NCBI RefSeq assembly: GCF_009873495.1
Contig: NZ_CP046706.1
Location: forward strand, 124,001-188,000
DNA from: Nostoc sp. ATCC 53789
GTDB taxonomy: Bacteria; Cyanobacteriota; Cyanobacteriia; Cyanobacteriales; Nostocaceae
DNA: 64,000 nt
Direction of reading: 5' to 3'
The notes under the pieces were generated by a model. The model did no database searches. It was given only the letters and a program-made list of their open reading frames with translations, and was not told the origin of the DNA. Below are positions 47,650 to 57,786 of this stretch, piece after piece. Numbering within the stretch: position 1 is the first letter of the stretch; every line of letters starts with the position of its first letter. The translations under genes and the position numbers were made by a program.

Positions 47650-49626
47650 GTGAGTTACTGTATCAATCCCCTATGCTCTCACCGTCAAAATCCAGGCAAC
47701 GTTGAAAAGTGTGTATCATGTGGTACTTCACTACTGATTAATAACCGTATCCGTCTAGTCAAACCATTAAAAGCGCTTACTGATAATCCATACAACTACT
47801 TTGATGTTTTTGAAGTAGATGACACTGGTACTAAGTGGCATCCAGTTCGTGAACAACGAGTCATGAAAGTTCTAAAATGGAATACACCTAAGCTTGTAGA
47901 GTTAATTGAGCGGGAATCTCTCACGTTACAACTAATTCGACACCCAAAAATTCCTCGCAGTACTTTAGATGACTATTTTACTTTTGTTCCAAACAATAGT
48001 CTTCTAACATTACATTGCTTAGTTATGGATAAATTTGATGGACAAAACTTGGAGGAATGGATAGAATTTAATGGGAAAATTTCACAATCTCTAGCGTTAG
48101 AATGGCTTAAGCAGTTAGTTGAAATTCTTGATACAGTACACCGCTCTAATTTTTTTCATCGAGATATCAAACCTTCTAATATAGTTCTTCAGATAAATGG
48201 TCAACTGGCATTAGTTGATTTTGGTACTGCACGGCGAGTAACTGACACCTACCTAGCAAAAGTTAGTGGAAGTGGGGGAACTAGTGCAGGCAGGGGAGGA
48301 GTATATGAAATTACAGCTGTTGTCACACCTCGTTATACCCCTTTAGAGCAGATAAATGGACAAGCAGTACCTCAATCAGATTTTTATGCTTTAGGGCGAA
48401 CCCTTGTACATTTAGTTAGTGGTATGTCACTAATGCGTCTGCCAACAGATAAGAGTACAGGAAATTTAATTTGGCGAGACAAGGCTTCACAGATAGACAG
48501 ACCTTTCGCTGATTTTATAGAAGATTTAATGGCTCCCTTGCCAGGGCAACGCCCGCAAACTACAGGAGTAATTTTGCAGCGTTTGGAGCGTTTACCATTT
48601 AAATCAAAACTTAACCGACTAATTAAATCGAGGTTATTTAGAGTTGGTGTAGGCGTATTCGGGTTTTTAAGCATCGCTACTTTGATATATGCGTCCCTAC
48701 CTTTAGTAGCAAATTATTATCTAAATGAAGGTAAAAAAGCTCAACAACAAAATAGGTTTGAGGAAGCAAAAAGTTATTTTCAAAAAGCAGTTAATTTGAA
48801 TAATAAGTTAAATCTTATAGTAGCAACCTCTTTTTTTGAGCAAGGTGAAAAATCACATAAAGAAAATCGTATTATAGATGCTGGAAAAGACTTTGAAGCA
48901 GCAGTCAAATACAATCCTAATTTAACTTATTCAATCTCTAAGTTCTACTTTGAGCAGGCTGATCGGCGCGGAATAGCTCCTGAAATTGCTAAAAAATACT
49001 ATGTACTCGCTATCAAATTTAATCCTAAAGATGTAGTCATTTACAATAACTTGGCTTTAGTATGTCAAGACTTAGGTGATGACAAGTGCGTTAACGATAG
49101 TTATGAAACCCTGTTTAAATTAAAACCTAATGCTTGGGAAGGGCATTACGGATTGGGAAGTTTTTACGATGATCGAGGCGAATACACATTAGCAGAAATC
49201 CAATATAAATTGGCTATACAAAATAGCAACAAAGATGCACAACCCCTTAATAATCTATCAAGATTAAAGAATATAACTGGGGATTATAATGCAGCAGTTG
49301 GTTTAGCTCTAGAAGGCTTAAAAAAAACTAAAGATCCTGAAAGACAAGCTACTTTGTACAAGAATTTAGGGTGGGCGAAATTAGGGCAAAAGAAATATGG
49401 CGAAGCGAAGGAATATTTAGAAAAGGCGATTAAATTAGACTCCAAAAGAACAGATGCTTACTGCCTGCTAGCACAAGTACATGAAGTTTTGGGTGAAATT
49501 AATCATGCCAGGATATCCTGGGAAGTCTGCTTGGTTGCTGAGTCTAACCAGTTAGAGGTTCAGAAATGGAGAAAACAAGTATTAAAGCGGTTGTTGGGAG
49601 ATATTGTGCCGGAATCTTCACCATAG
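47650..49626 (+). CDS. Zinc-finger Ser/Thr protein kinase with TPR domain
   Basis: The 658-aa protein begins with a four-Cys zinc motif (C4, C9, C21, C24). The kinase domain follows: K73 (VMKVLK), catalytic loop HRDIKPSN (170-177) and DFG (190-192), but with a long Gly/Ser insert in the activation segment (SGSGGTSAGRGG). A membrane segment spans about 331-350 (LFRVGVGVFGFLSIATLIYA), and TPR-like repeats fill the C-terminal 300 residues. It should sense a signal through the TPR part outside the membrane and phosphorylate cytoplasmic targets. The start is a GTG after GGAGGAAGGCG. A secreted protein gene follows on the same strand, so they may be co-expressed. Confidence 0.85.
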   Translation: MSYCINPLCSHRQNPGNVEKCVSCGTSLLINNRIRLVKPLKALTDNPYNYFDVFEVDDTGTKWHPVREQRVMKVLKWNTPKLVELIERESLTLQLIRHPKIPRSTLDDYFTFVPNNSLLTLHCLVMDKFDGQNLEEWIEFNGKISQSLALEWLKQLVEILDTVHRSNFFHRDIKPSNIVLQINGQLALVDFGTARRVTDTYLAKVSGSGGTSAGRGGVYEITAVVTPRYTPLEQINGQAVPQSDFYALGRTLVHLVSGMSLMRLPTDKSTGNLIWRDKASQIDRPFADFIEDLMAPLPGQRPQTTGVILQRLERLPFKSKLNRLIKSRLFRVGVGVFGFLSIATLIYASLPLVANYYLNEGKKAQQQNRFEEAKSYFQKAVNLNNKLNLIVATSFFEQGEKSHKENRIIDAGKDFEAAVKYNPNLTYSISKFYFEQADRRGIAPEIAKKYYVLAIKFNPKDVVIYNNLALVCQDLGDDKCVNDSYETLFKLKPNAWEGHYGLGSFYDDRGEYTLAEIQYKLAIQNSNKDAQPLNNLSRLKNITGDYNAAVGLALEGLKKTKDPERQATLYKNLGWAKLGQKKYGEAKEYLEKAIKLDSKRTDAYCLLAQVHEVLGEINHARISWEVCLVAESNQLEVQKWRKQVLKRLLGDIVPESSP

Positions 49627-49689
49627 GCTTTTTTTTGTTCCCTAATCCCGTTATGCTACTAACTTAAAGATAACCAGACAATATTTTCA

Positions 49690-50742
49690 ATGCCCAATCT
49701 AGCCACACCGGACTCAACAAACGAAGTAGGGAAAAAAGTCTCTAGAGTTCCATTGGTAACAATTGCATCAATAATGCTTCTATCAAACTCTGGCGGCGTA
49801 TTGGCTCAACCCCAACTAGTAGCAAAGCGTGTCTGCATTAATGAAGTTGGTCGAATTATCAGCTCAGGCGATCGCTATCTAGCAGTCGGAAGTGAGATTT
49901 GTCTAGGAGATAAGATTAACCCAGCTAATGGAAGTACGGTTAAGGCTGTGTGCTATTCGAGTCGCCAGGTTTTAGAATTTCAGCAAGGTGCTGTTTTCGG
50001 TGTCTCAGGTATATGTACGCCACAACAGGTTCAAGCAGAACGACGGCAATGTACACCTCTAAATCGGAATGCCTGTCCGAAGATGAAAGGGCCAAGTGAA
50101 GATCAAGATTCACTAAAGCTGATTACTCCCTACGGAAATATACTTTTAAATACCCGACCGACAATTTCTTGGCATCCTGTTAAGAATGCTACCAGCTATA
50201 CAGTAGAGATCACTAGTTACGAATTTCACTGGGAAGCAGAAGTAAAAGATACTATACTGCCCTATCCAAAAAAACGAAAAGAATTGGAGTACAGTGCTGC
50301 GTATACAATTACAGTAACTGCAAATAAAGGTAACTCTCCTATTAATTCTCCTGGAAAGTTAGTAGTCCATGTATTGCCTGAAAGTGATGTTAAACAGGTT
50401 TTAGAGGAGGTGGATGTAATTAACAAATTAGGCTTATCTGCCGACGAAGCTGCTTTTCTCGATCTAGATATTATATATATGTCAAAAGGGTTTTTAAATG
50501 AAACAATTAATTCATTAAAAGCAAGAGTGGCAGCAGGTAGTAAAAATCCGACTCTGTTTAGAGTACTAGGAGATCGTTATTTGGACGCATGGTTACTAGA
50601 TGAAGCTTTTCGTGAATATAAAATGGCAGAGTGGTTGGCGAAAAGTAGTGGCAACTCTAATGAATTAGCTCAGGTGCAGTCACGGCTAAAATTGATGAAA
50701 TCTCAAAGCCAACCACCGATGAGGAGGAAACCTGCCCAATAG
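49690..50742 (+). CDS. Secreted FecR-like/repeat protein linked to the kinase
   Basis: The 350-aa product has a signal-type hydrophobic segment (VPLVTIASIMLLSNSGGVLA, about 20-39). A beta-rich region with GDRYLAVGSEICLGDKINPA and an LEFQQGAVFGVSG strand resembles FecR-type envelope domains. A segment PTISWHPVKNATSYTVEIT resembles a fibronectin-like strand pair. The C-terminal 110 residues are TPR-like helices (LFRVLGDRYLDAWLLDEAFR). Such proteins often accompany kinases or CHAT proteins in cyanobacteria. It lies 63 bases after the kinase gene, and its 3' end overlaps the convergent CHAT gene by 40 bases. Confidence 0.65.
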   Translation: MPNLATPDSTNEVGKKVSRVPLVTIASIMLLSNSGGVLAQPQLVAKRVCINEVGRIISSGDRYLAVGSEICLGDKINPANGSTVKAVCYSSRQVLEFQQGAVFGVSGICTPQQVQAERRQCTPLNRNACPKMKGPSEDQDSLKLITPYGNILLNTRPTISWHPVKNATSYTVEITSYEFHWEAEVKDTILPYPKKRKELEYSAAYTITVTANKGNSPINSPGKLVVHVLPESDVKQVLEEVDVINKLGLSADEAAFLDLDIIYMSKGFLNETINSLKARVAAGSKNPTLFRVLGDRYLDAWLLDEAFREYKMAEWLAKSSGNSNELAQVQSRLKLMKSQSQPPMRRKPAQ

Positions 50743-53216
50743 TAAGGGTGGGAGTAATCTGGATTTGATAACAAACTTAATTGTGCAAGACTTAGTGCCT
50801 CTGTTTTAGTTTTACCATCTTTCAACTCCTTGTAAAATTCTTTCATGAGCATAGCGGTAGATTTATCATCTACGCGCCATAAAGTTGCGACAGTACTCCT
50901 TGCTCCTCCTTGGGCTGCGATCCCAGCGATTCCTAATGCCGAGCGCTTATTTCCCTTAGCTGTCTCACAACCACTCAAAACCAATAACTCAATTGCATCT
51001 TCATTGATTTGATTTTTTTGTTTGAGTAAACTGTCAAACTCTAATAAGTTGATTGGCTTGTCCCAGCTAAAAAACATTGTCAGTTGAGGAACCGAATTAA
51101 ATTGAGCATGAGTTGTTAAGTGAATAATCGGAAAAGTCTCTCTACTTACTTCTTTTATAAAACGCTTATAAGTGAATTCTTCATTGAGTAACGAGAGTGA
51201 AGAATTGGTTTGCTCTTTGACGTTTGCTATTTCTTCTACCACAGATGGCAGTTCTGTCAGGTATGAAGGAGCATTTGCGGCTTTGAAGCTGGGACTAGAT
51301 TTAGAGAGTCCAGCAATTAAAGCTCTTAATTGTTTTCTAAGTAAAAGTTTGGGCTGCCGAACTTTAGAACCCAAAGTCTCAGCAATGTTGTAGTGCTTCA
51401 GTAAATAATCTTTTCCATCATGAAGCAAGCCCATAGGTAAACTTTGGAAAGATGTATCTAAAGTAAACACTAATGTTCCATCTTGGGGCAAATATTTCTT
51501 TATAGGTGCAATAAGCAAATTATAAAGTGCTTGAGAATAATCAAGAATAACCTGGATTTTAGTATTAGCAAAATTCTGATCCTGTAAAGTTTGTAAAAGA
51601 TGATCTGCATGAAATTTCACTAACTTTGGAGCAACAGAGTGGTGGTGAACGGATTTGTCAGGTGACTGAACAACCACCTCTATACTATTGCCTAAATCAA
51701 TAATGTGAATTACTGAAGGAATGCTATCTAAATTTTTCAAATCATTCAAAGCCACAAGATTTAGCTTGCCACATTGAAGATAATTTTCCAACTTTGCTAT
51801 TTGCAGTCTTTCATTAGTCTGAATTATGCGCTCCAAATTAGGATTATAATCTGTTAGGAGCAATCGCATATAGTCACGATACAAAGGCTCCACTTTTTCT
51901 TTGAATGAGAACTGTAAATCTGTATTATTTGACAAAAGATTGTTGCGAACTTGAGTCACGTTTTCAATTGCGGCACTATAAGCTTGGAGAGCCTCTTTAT
52001 ATTTTCCCTGCTCCTTGTACAAAATTCCTAATTCATGCTGCCATTGATAGGCAAGATCCCATGCTTGAACTGATTGAGCCAATCCCAAAGCCTGTTCAAA
52101 ATATGGTTGTGACCGCTCTAGTTTTAACTTTCCTAAAGTGCCAAAACTCTCTGACTGTAATCTCTGACTATTAGTGCTTTTAGCCTTTTCTAAAGCAGAT
52201 TCAGCATATTCAATAGCTAGGGAATGGAACTGTTCTCCTGGAATTTTATTTAGACTTTTAGCGAAATTCAGCTTGGCATAAACAGAATAGCTGGTTGGTA
52301 GTTGAGAAAAGACTGAATTATTTTCCAACAGTAAAGCTACAGATGGCTGTATCTGTTGAGTGATCCTAGTACGAAGGGAGGCTAATTTTGTATTACTTGA
52401 ATTGGTCTCTACTACCAACCACTGCTCAAAGTCTACCAGTAAGCTCAAGCGGTGTAATTGAGCTTGCAATTTTATTTCCTTTGGAGCATTTGAGGTACTA
52501 ATCACTTGTTGATAAATATCGAGAGACTCAAGTACCGGTTGTTGAATGAAAGTGACAAATTGTTTCTGGGAAATGGGTTCTTCTATTTCAGAATATTGAT
52601 TCCGTGCTTGTTTGTAAATATCCTGTTTAGTAATACCTAATGAAAGCAGAATGCCACTAGTATCAATAGAAGGGATAAACTTAGCAGCAGATAATATTTC
52701 TGACAAAACTTTTTTTGATTCATCAAGCTTGCCTAACCGACGCAAGACTTCTCCTAAGTTGTGCAATCCGAGCAAATTTAGGGGTGAAGTAGTTTGCTTA
52801 TTGATGACTGCCGTCAGCAGTTTTTCCATATATTCAGTAGGTTGCTGTGGCGTATTGGCGCAAAGAGAAGTATTTGCATTTAACTTCAAAGCTGACAAAA
52901 GCGTATTACATGCACGAGGATACAAACCTAAAGTTTGCAGAGCAATATTTTCATTGATTAAGCTTTTGGTAAGTAACTTTTGATCGTTTAGTTGACGGTA
53001 AATTATTGTGGCTTTTTGCCAAGTTTCAAGGGCTGATGCTGCCTGACCTTGATTCAATTGATCGTAACCTTTTTGAGTCAACAATTGTGCCTGCTTTTGT
53101 TGTTGTGTTGCTTTATTTACCTCCTGAGCTAATATAAAGGATGGTTGGGTAATAACTATGAATAAGCCGAGAATGACTAACAATAAATACTTGAACCAAT
53201 ACCGATATTTAAGCAT
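50703..53216 (-). CDS. CHAT-domain peptidase with TPR repeats
   Basis: I choose the ATG at 53216 (MLKYRYWFKYLLLVILGLFI), which gives a signal peptide, over 53264. The 837-aa product has TPR-like repeats over about 50-450 and a C-terminal CHAT domain. There the catalytic His lies in IIHLTTHAQF and the Cys in LVLSGCETAKG, followed by GGARSTVATLWRVDD, all hallmark segments. CHAT proteases (caspase-like) act in stress and surface systems. It is 38 bases downstream of the TPS exoprotein gene, a pairing common in cyanobacteria. It may cut or regulate that surface protein; this is inferred. Confidence 0.9.
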   Translation of the reverse strand: MLKYRYWFKYLLLVILGLFIVITQPSFILAQEVNKATQQQKQAQLLTQKGYDQLNQGQAASALETWQKATIIYRQLNDQKLLTKSLINENIALQTLGLYPRACNTLLSALKLNANTSLCANTPQQPTEYMEKLLTAVINKQTTSPLNLLGLHNLGEVLRRLGKLDESKKVLSEILSAAKFIPSIDTSGILLSLGITKQDIYKQARNQYSEIEEPISQKQFVTFIQQPVLESLDIYQQVISTSNAPKEIKLQAQLHRLSLLVDFEQWLVVETNSSNTKLASLRTRITQQIQPSVALLLENNSVFSQLPTSYSVYAKLNFAKSLNKIPGEQFHSLAIEYAESALEKAKSTNSQRLQSESFGTLGKLKLERSQPYFEQALGLAQSVQAWDLAYQWQHELGILYKEQGKYKEALQAYSAAIENVTQVRNNLLSNNTDLQFSFKEKVEPLYRDYMRLLLTDYNPNLERIIQTNERLQIAKLENYLQCGKLNLVALNDLKNLDSIPSVIHIIDLGNSIEVVVQSPDKSVHHHSVAPKLVKFHADHLLQTLQDQNFANTKIQVILDYSQALYNLLIAPIKKYLPQDGTLVFTLDTSFQSLPMGLLHDGKDYLLKHYNIAETLGSKVRQPKLLLRKQLRALIAGLSKSSPSFKAANAPSYLTELPSVVEEIANVKEQTNSSLSLLNEEFTYKRFIKEVSRETFPIIHLTTHAQFNSVPQLTMFFSWDKPINLLEFDSLLKQKNQINEDAIELLVLSGCETAKGNKRSALGIAGIAAQGGARSTVATLWRVDDKSTAMLMKEFYKELKDGKTKTEALSLAQLSLLSNPDYSHPYYWAGFLLIGGWL

Positions 53217-53254
53217 TTTCGCTCCATTACCAGTCTTGCTTATACAAAAAACTT

Positions 53255-55702
53255 TTAACGACACGCCAAGGCAGATAATGAGCTATTAGGGGTTGCTGTA
53301 TTGTTTTGTGCAGTTAAGACGACATTCCCATCAAGATTTATTATCCAACCCTGAGCTTCTATTATCTGTATAGGTTCTTCAGTTTGTGATGCCTTCGATG
53401 CCTCTAAGTTATTATTATTGTGGATTGAAACAGAGTTATTTTGCTGTTCATAATTCATATATGGCATATCATCAGAATTAGCTGGCAGTCCACCGGTGCC
53501 AACATTCACAAATTTACTGATTGGTATATCTGAATTTTTTTGACAAACTGATGCTATTTGAGGAGCTACTGGAATCGATTCTGATTTGAGTTTAGTAGGA
53601 TAAATTTCACCACCAGTATTGTTAATGCTAACAGTGCCGTTAATTCCGTATTTAGAACTTGCAGAAATTTGACTGTCACGAGCAATAAAAAGTCCTCTAG
53701 TATTAATTAGTACATTTCCTCCATACCCATAGAAAGCATTGGCAGCAATACTGCTCTTCCCCCAAGCACTTAATATATCTGCATTGATGTTTATATTACC
53801 GCCATTGCCTCTACTACCTGCGGTCGTCGTTACAACACTGTAATTACTTAGCTGCAAATACCGTGTATTCACGAAAATATTACCGCCTTCGCCGTTAGCA
53901 GTAGTTGCTGTAATGGCACTTTGTTTGTTTAAAGAAACAGAAACAGCATTGATTCTGAGTGTTCCAGCATCGTTAGAACCGTCATTTCTCACGTTAACTT
54001 CAGCACCGTCTGTAACACTCAACTGACCAGTATTAATCGTCACGTTTCCAGATTTTCCAGAAGGCACTGAAGGGAGTCTGTATAACTTTTGCAAGATTGG
54101 AGAGACGATATTAGCACTGGAGATCACCAAACTAGGCTCTCCAAAACCAAGTATCTTACCACTTACCTCTACAGATTTAAAGGCGTTAATCGTAACACTA
54201 CCGCCCTCCCCACTTGCTAAAGTAGAAGCGTCAACCCTCCCGCCATCTTGAACCATCAACTTTGATGTACTGATTGTTAGGCTGCCAGCTTTGCCAGCAT
54301 TGAGCGATATGGAAGATAAAATACTTGGCTGAAAGGTTATTGGTGAAGCTCCTATTATTTCTATAGAGTCAGTTGCACTTACAGTGACATCTCCTCCTCT
54401 ACCAGTTCCAAAGGTTGAAGAGGACAAGTTACCTCCATCCGTGGCAACGAATTGTCCTGTTGACACTGTAATATTGTTTGCGTTTCCAGAATTGAAAGTT
54501 GCAGTGCTGATAGTACTAAAAACAGCAGGGTCAAAAGGCGAAACCCCAAGCAATTGTATAGAATCAGAGGCATTCACATTTATATTGCCACTTGTTGCAG
54601 CACCAAAGGTTAAATTATTTATTTGTCCTCCATTTTTAATAATTACCTGTTTGGTTGAAATTGCAATGTCTCCAGCTTTGCCAAATCCCAAAGTTTCGCT
54701 CCGCAAACCACCAGCTGTCCTAGCAATTGGATCGCTACCACTCACTGACAAAGACTCCGAAGCATTCACGTTTAGTGTGCCTCCTGGTAGTGTTCCTTGA
54801 TTTTGATTTAAGATTACTGAGCCATCTGTAAGCGTAACTCTGCGTCCCTCTATCTGTATAGATCCACTGCCAATGCCACTAGTATTAACTAAAGCGCGTT
54901 TTGAGAGGTTAATATCTTGGAAATAAGGTACATTTTCATAGCCCAGTTTCCAACCAGAGGTCGTAGGATTAATACTGACTGAACCATTGCTGAGGCTACC
55001 CAATTCAATTCGCCCTCCCCTAGCCGTTATCACACCTCCCTCTAAAATTACATCACCACCAACAATTGCTACAGTTCTTTCTGGTTGCACTTGTAAATTT
55101 GCGGCGCTACTACTTGTGATTAGAGGAGAAAAAGGAGGGCCAATTAGATTGTGACCTGTACCTTGGATGCGAATTGTACCGGGGTTGCTATCAATTTGCA
55201 GTCCTATAGGCACACTTACTGTCAGTAAAGGATTAGGTTGGGGATTGTTTGTACTAAATTTAGTATCATCAGCAAAATTAATTTGATTTGCAGTAGTAGC
55301 TAGAAATGAACCACCAATATTTAGTTTGGCATTATTACCAAAAATAATGCCATTGGGATTGAGCAGAAACAAATTAGCCGTGCCATTGGCTTTGAGAATG
55401 CCATCGATATTAGAAATAGACTTCCCAGTAATACGAGTAATAATGTTTTGGATATTTATATCGTTGTTAAAGTAAGCTTCATTTCCAGTAAGCACGGAAA
55501 ATTGTTCAAAACTGTGGAACAAGTTGCTCCCTTTTATAGTGCCACCTTCTATGCGGTTAGTATTACCTTCATGTTCAACATTGGAATTAATAGGTAGTGT
55601 TTTATCTGGTATAATCTGTGCGCTAACTGGCACTGACATGAGTAGTAAATAAGATATAACGCCGCTTTTAAAACCCGATAACGGAACAGTATATAGTTTC
55701 AA
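53255..55702 (-). CDS. Two-partner-secretion exoprotein (filamentous-haemagglutinin type)
   Basis: The 815-aa protein has a signal-type start (SGVISYLLLMSVPVSAQ) and a TPS domain: IEGGTIKGSNLFHSFEQFSV, then GKSISNIDGILKANGTANLF and LLNPNGIIFGNNAKLNIGGS. This is the conserved haemagglutination-activity domain recognised by TpsB partners. The rest is a long series of GGxI/NV strand repeats expected to form a right-handed beta-helix, with a short C-terminal part containing two Cys. It would be a surface adhesin. No TpsB outer-membrane transporter is in the window. It is paired with the CHAT gene downstream. Confidence 0.9.
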   Translation of the reverse strand: MKLYTVPLSGFKSGVISYLLLMSVPVSAQIIPDKTLPINSNVEHEGNTNRIEGGTIKGSNLFHSFEQFSVLTGNEAYFNNDINIQNIITRITGKSISNIDGILKANGTANLFLLNPNGIIFGNNAKLNIGGSFLATTANQINFADDTKFSTNNPQPNPLLTVSVPIGLQIDSNPGTIRIQGTGHNLIGPPFSPLITSSSAANLQVQPERTVAIVGGDVILEGGVITARGGRIELGSLSNGSVSINPTTSGWKLGYENVPYFQDINLSKRALVNTSGIGSGSIQIEGRRVTLTDGSVILNQNQGTLPGGTLNVNASESLSVSGSDPIARTAGGLRSETLGFGKAGDIAISTKQVIIKNGGQINNLTFGAATSGNINVNASDSIQLLGVSPFDPAVFSTISTATFNSGNANNITVSTGQFVATDGGNLSSSTFGTGRGGDVTVSATDSIEIIGASPITFQPSILSSISLNAGKAGSLTISTSKLMVQDGGRVDASTLASGEGGSVTINAFKSVEVSGKILGFGEPSLVISSANIVSPILQKLYRLPSVPSGKSGNVTINTGQLSVTDGAEVNVRNDGSNDAGTLRINAVSVSLNKQSAITATTANGEGGNIFVNTRYLQLSNYSVVTTTAGSRGNGGNININADILSAWGKSSIAANAFYGYGGNVLINTRGLFIARDSQISASSKYGINGTVSINNTGGEIYPTKLKSESIPVAPQIASVCQKNSDIPISKFVNVGTGGLPANSDDMPYMNYEQQNNSVSIHNNNNLEASKASQTEEPIQIIEAQGWIINLDGNVVLTAQNNTATPNSSLSALACR

Positions 55703-55970
55703 AAGACCTCTTTTATATTAAAAATAAGGTTTGGATACTTGTAGGTTAAAACTTGTAAACTCAGCCAGTTTATCTAAATGGCGCACAAGAGTATAGCAGT
55801 ATTGTGCAACTTAAATATTCCTAATTGAAAGAGTACAATACAGCGATAAAGGTTACAGCACTTCCGGCAGCTATGAGGTACATTCTCAAATCTGAAAGCT
55901 TTGATAGGAGAGGGCAAGGAGAAAAACTGTATTGCATAATAGCAGGAAGCGCTGTAATGTTAATAAGCGC

Positions 55971-56438
55971 TCAGTTGGGATATTCATACTTCATAAACAG
56001 CACAAAAGCTTTCGTTAACCTCTTTCGTAATTGGGATAGTCCAAACTTTGGCTTGAGGGATGGTGGTAAATCTTTAAAATTAACGGATACAAAGCCTCTT
56101 TTAATGTAAAAATTCACCAATTGATATTTTAAGCATTTTAAATAAAGCGGTTGACTAGCTTGAGTAATTAAATGCTGTATCAAAACAGTCCCTAAACCAC
56201 GGTTTCGCCAAGTCGGTGCAACAAATAAACTGCCTAGCTCTTGTGCTAAGTGAAAGTTTCGGATCTGCCCGAAGGCTACTAAATGTCCATCACATTCAAT
56301 GACCCAAAATTGCTGCCATCTTAATTGACTGGGGTCTAGCCTTGCTCTAAACACAAAAAATACTATTAACCACATATCAAAAGGCTTGGCCTTACGAAGA
56401 ACATACTCAGGTGGCAACGAAAAATTACACTGTATCAT
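55971..56438 (-). CDS. GNAT-family acetyltransferase
   Basis: The 155-aa product contains FWVIECDGHLVAFGQIRNFH and ELGSLFVAPTWRNRGLGTVL; the V-x-P-x-(Y/W)-R-(G/N)-(R/K)-G-(I/L)-G pattern is the acetyl-CoA-binding motif A of GNAT enzymes, and YIKRGFV is motif B. It transfers an acetyl group to an unknown small molecule or protein. It is monocistronic between the TPS gene and the thioredoxin-like gene. A plus-strand ORF across it (55825-56109) is a shadow. Confidence 0.85.
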   Translation of the reverse strand: MIQCNFSLPPEYVLRKAKPFDMWLIVFFVFRARLDPSQLRWQQFWVIECDGHLVAFGQIRNFHLAQELGSLFVAPTWRNRGLGTVLIQHLITQASQPLYLKCLKYQLVNFYIKRGFVSVNFKDLPPSLKPKFGLSQLRKRLTKAFVLFMKYEYPN

Positions 56439-57174
56439 TTATCAAACCATAATTGGACAATCGCAATGTACCTTGAATGGTTGAGTTTTTACCAAAATTA
56501 TGGATTTTGTCAACTTTTTGTGAGTGCTTTAGATGCACCGACACTGCAAAAGAGCTACTTTTGTTTGATCCTTGAGCGCACCAATATTTCATTACTAAAT
56601 TACTTTGATATTTTTAAGCACAACCAGCTTACCAACTAAGTCTGCATGGCGCTTGTTAAGTATTCAAGCGTTAGTATAGGTGTTGAAGTTAGCAAAATCC
56701 GGTATCTGTAGGTTGCAATCGCGGATACTGCCTTTGCTTGTAAGCTTTAGTTTGGCAATGTTTGGAATGCCAGGAATGTATTTTTTGTAACTCATAGAAA
56801 TTAGGGAAACTCAGCTAAATCACGAACACACAGGAAACACAACAGACAATTGTTCTTCATTGAAAGCAGTTGCTTGTACTATTATTGACAGCGTTGTTAA
56901 CTACTGACAAAAATAGTTATTTGCGACAAAACCTTCTTTTGTCAGAATTGCTAATTTCGGACTACCTTAGCAAGGGAAAATCATGATTTTCATCTTGAAC
57001 TTAAGCTGCCAACATTTATTAGCTTGATATTAGATGTTTAATATCTTAGGAAATTTTGATAAACAGGAAAGCTTATGACTGTCAGTTGCGAGAACGGTAA
57101 ATTTTTAAACATATTTGCTCAACTTTCTCAACCACCAAATACTTTGCCTTCAGCTTAAAAAGCAAATATACTTC
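56439..57174. other. Intergenic region
   Basis: About 735 bases without a supported gene. A 43-aa minus-strand frame (56664-56795, MSYKKYIPGIPNIAKLKLTS...) is the only protein-like piece, and it may be a fossil. The right part is AT-rich. Confidence 0.4.
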
Positions 57175-57690
57175 TTATTCGCTTTGGATATAACGAAAGT
57201 TCATATCCCCCTTGTAGCCAGAAGCTTTCGCAAGATCCTTAAAGTTTTGCACGCCGGTATACTGATGTCCATTGATAACCCAAGTTGGTACACCTGGGAC
57301 TTTCGCCGCATTGCACAAGTCTGGGTGGGGATTGATACCTCTCTTATCGCACTCAACTTTAATACTGTCGTTGATTATTTGGTAGGCTTGCTTCCCAAAG
57401 ATTAACTTTTGTTCGTGACAGTGAGGACACCACCAAGAAACATATTCTTTTGCCCCGATATACACCAAATGCTTCGCCAAGGCTAGTTCTGCCTTCCCTG
57501 AAGTGGTAGTGATTTCCCAACCGACTCCGGTCTGAGGTCGTTCTTTGGGCAGGAAGAAAATAATCGATGGGGACTTTTGGTTGTCTGTTTGTTGAGCAAT
57601 ATCTGTCAGTAGTGCAGAGCCAGAACTCGTACCAACACAAATAATGGAGAGCGTTAACAGTGCAAATAAAAAAGGGTGTTTGATAGCCAT
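57175..57690 (-). CDS. Thioredoxin-like thiol-disulfide oxidoreductase (CPHC)
   Basis: The ATG at 57690 (MAIKHPFLFALLTLSIICVG) is chosen because it gives a signal anchor. The 171-aa product has a WWCPHCHEQK active site, a PGVPTWVINGHQY segment with the cis-Pro, and a second Cys pair (VECDKRG and DLCNAAK). This matches the thioredoxin-like domain attached to cyanobacterial VKOR proteins, here as a free secreted protein. It probably forms or isomerises disulfides in the periplasm, where the Cys-rich secretion proteins of this replicon would be clients. Confidence 0.85.
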   Translation of the reverse strand: MAIKHPFLFALLTLSIICVGTSSGSALLTDIAQQTDNQKSPSIIFFLPKERPQTGVGWEITTTSGKAELALAKHLVYIGAKEYVSWWCPHCHEQKLIFGKQAYQIINDSIKVECDKRGINPHPDLCNAAKVPGVPTWVINGHQYTGVQNFKDLAKASGYKGDMNFRYIQSE

Positions 57691-57786
57691 ATTAAATATA
57701 TACTTTGATTGAATAGTTGTCGAAGCTAACAATTGTATGTTTAAGATTGTAGTATTTTGTATAACTGATAATACGAAGCCAAGATA

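Noticed and set aside
55825..56109. 94-aa plus-strand ORF
   Set aside because: Its 3' half is the antisense of the well-supported GNAT gene, and the 5' part has no start signal.
57115..57405. 96-aa plus-strand ORF
   Set aside because: It is antisense to the thioredoxin-like gene, whose CPHC motif is convincing.
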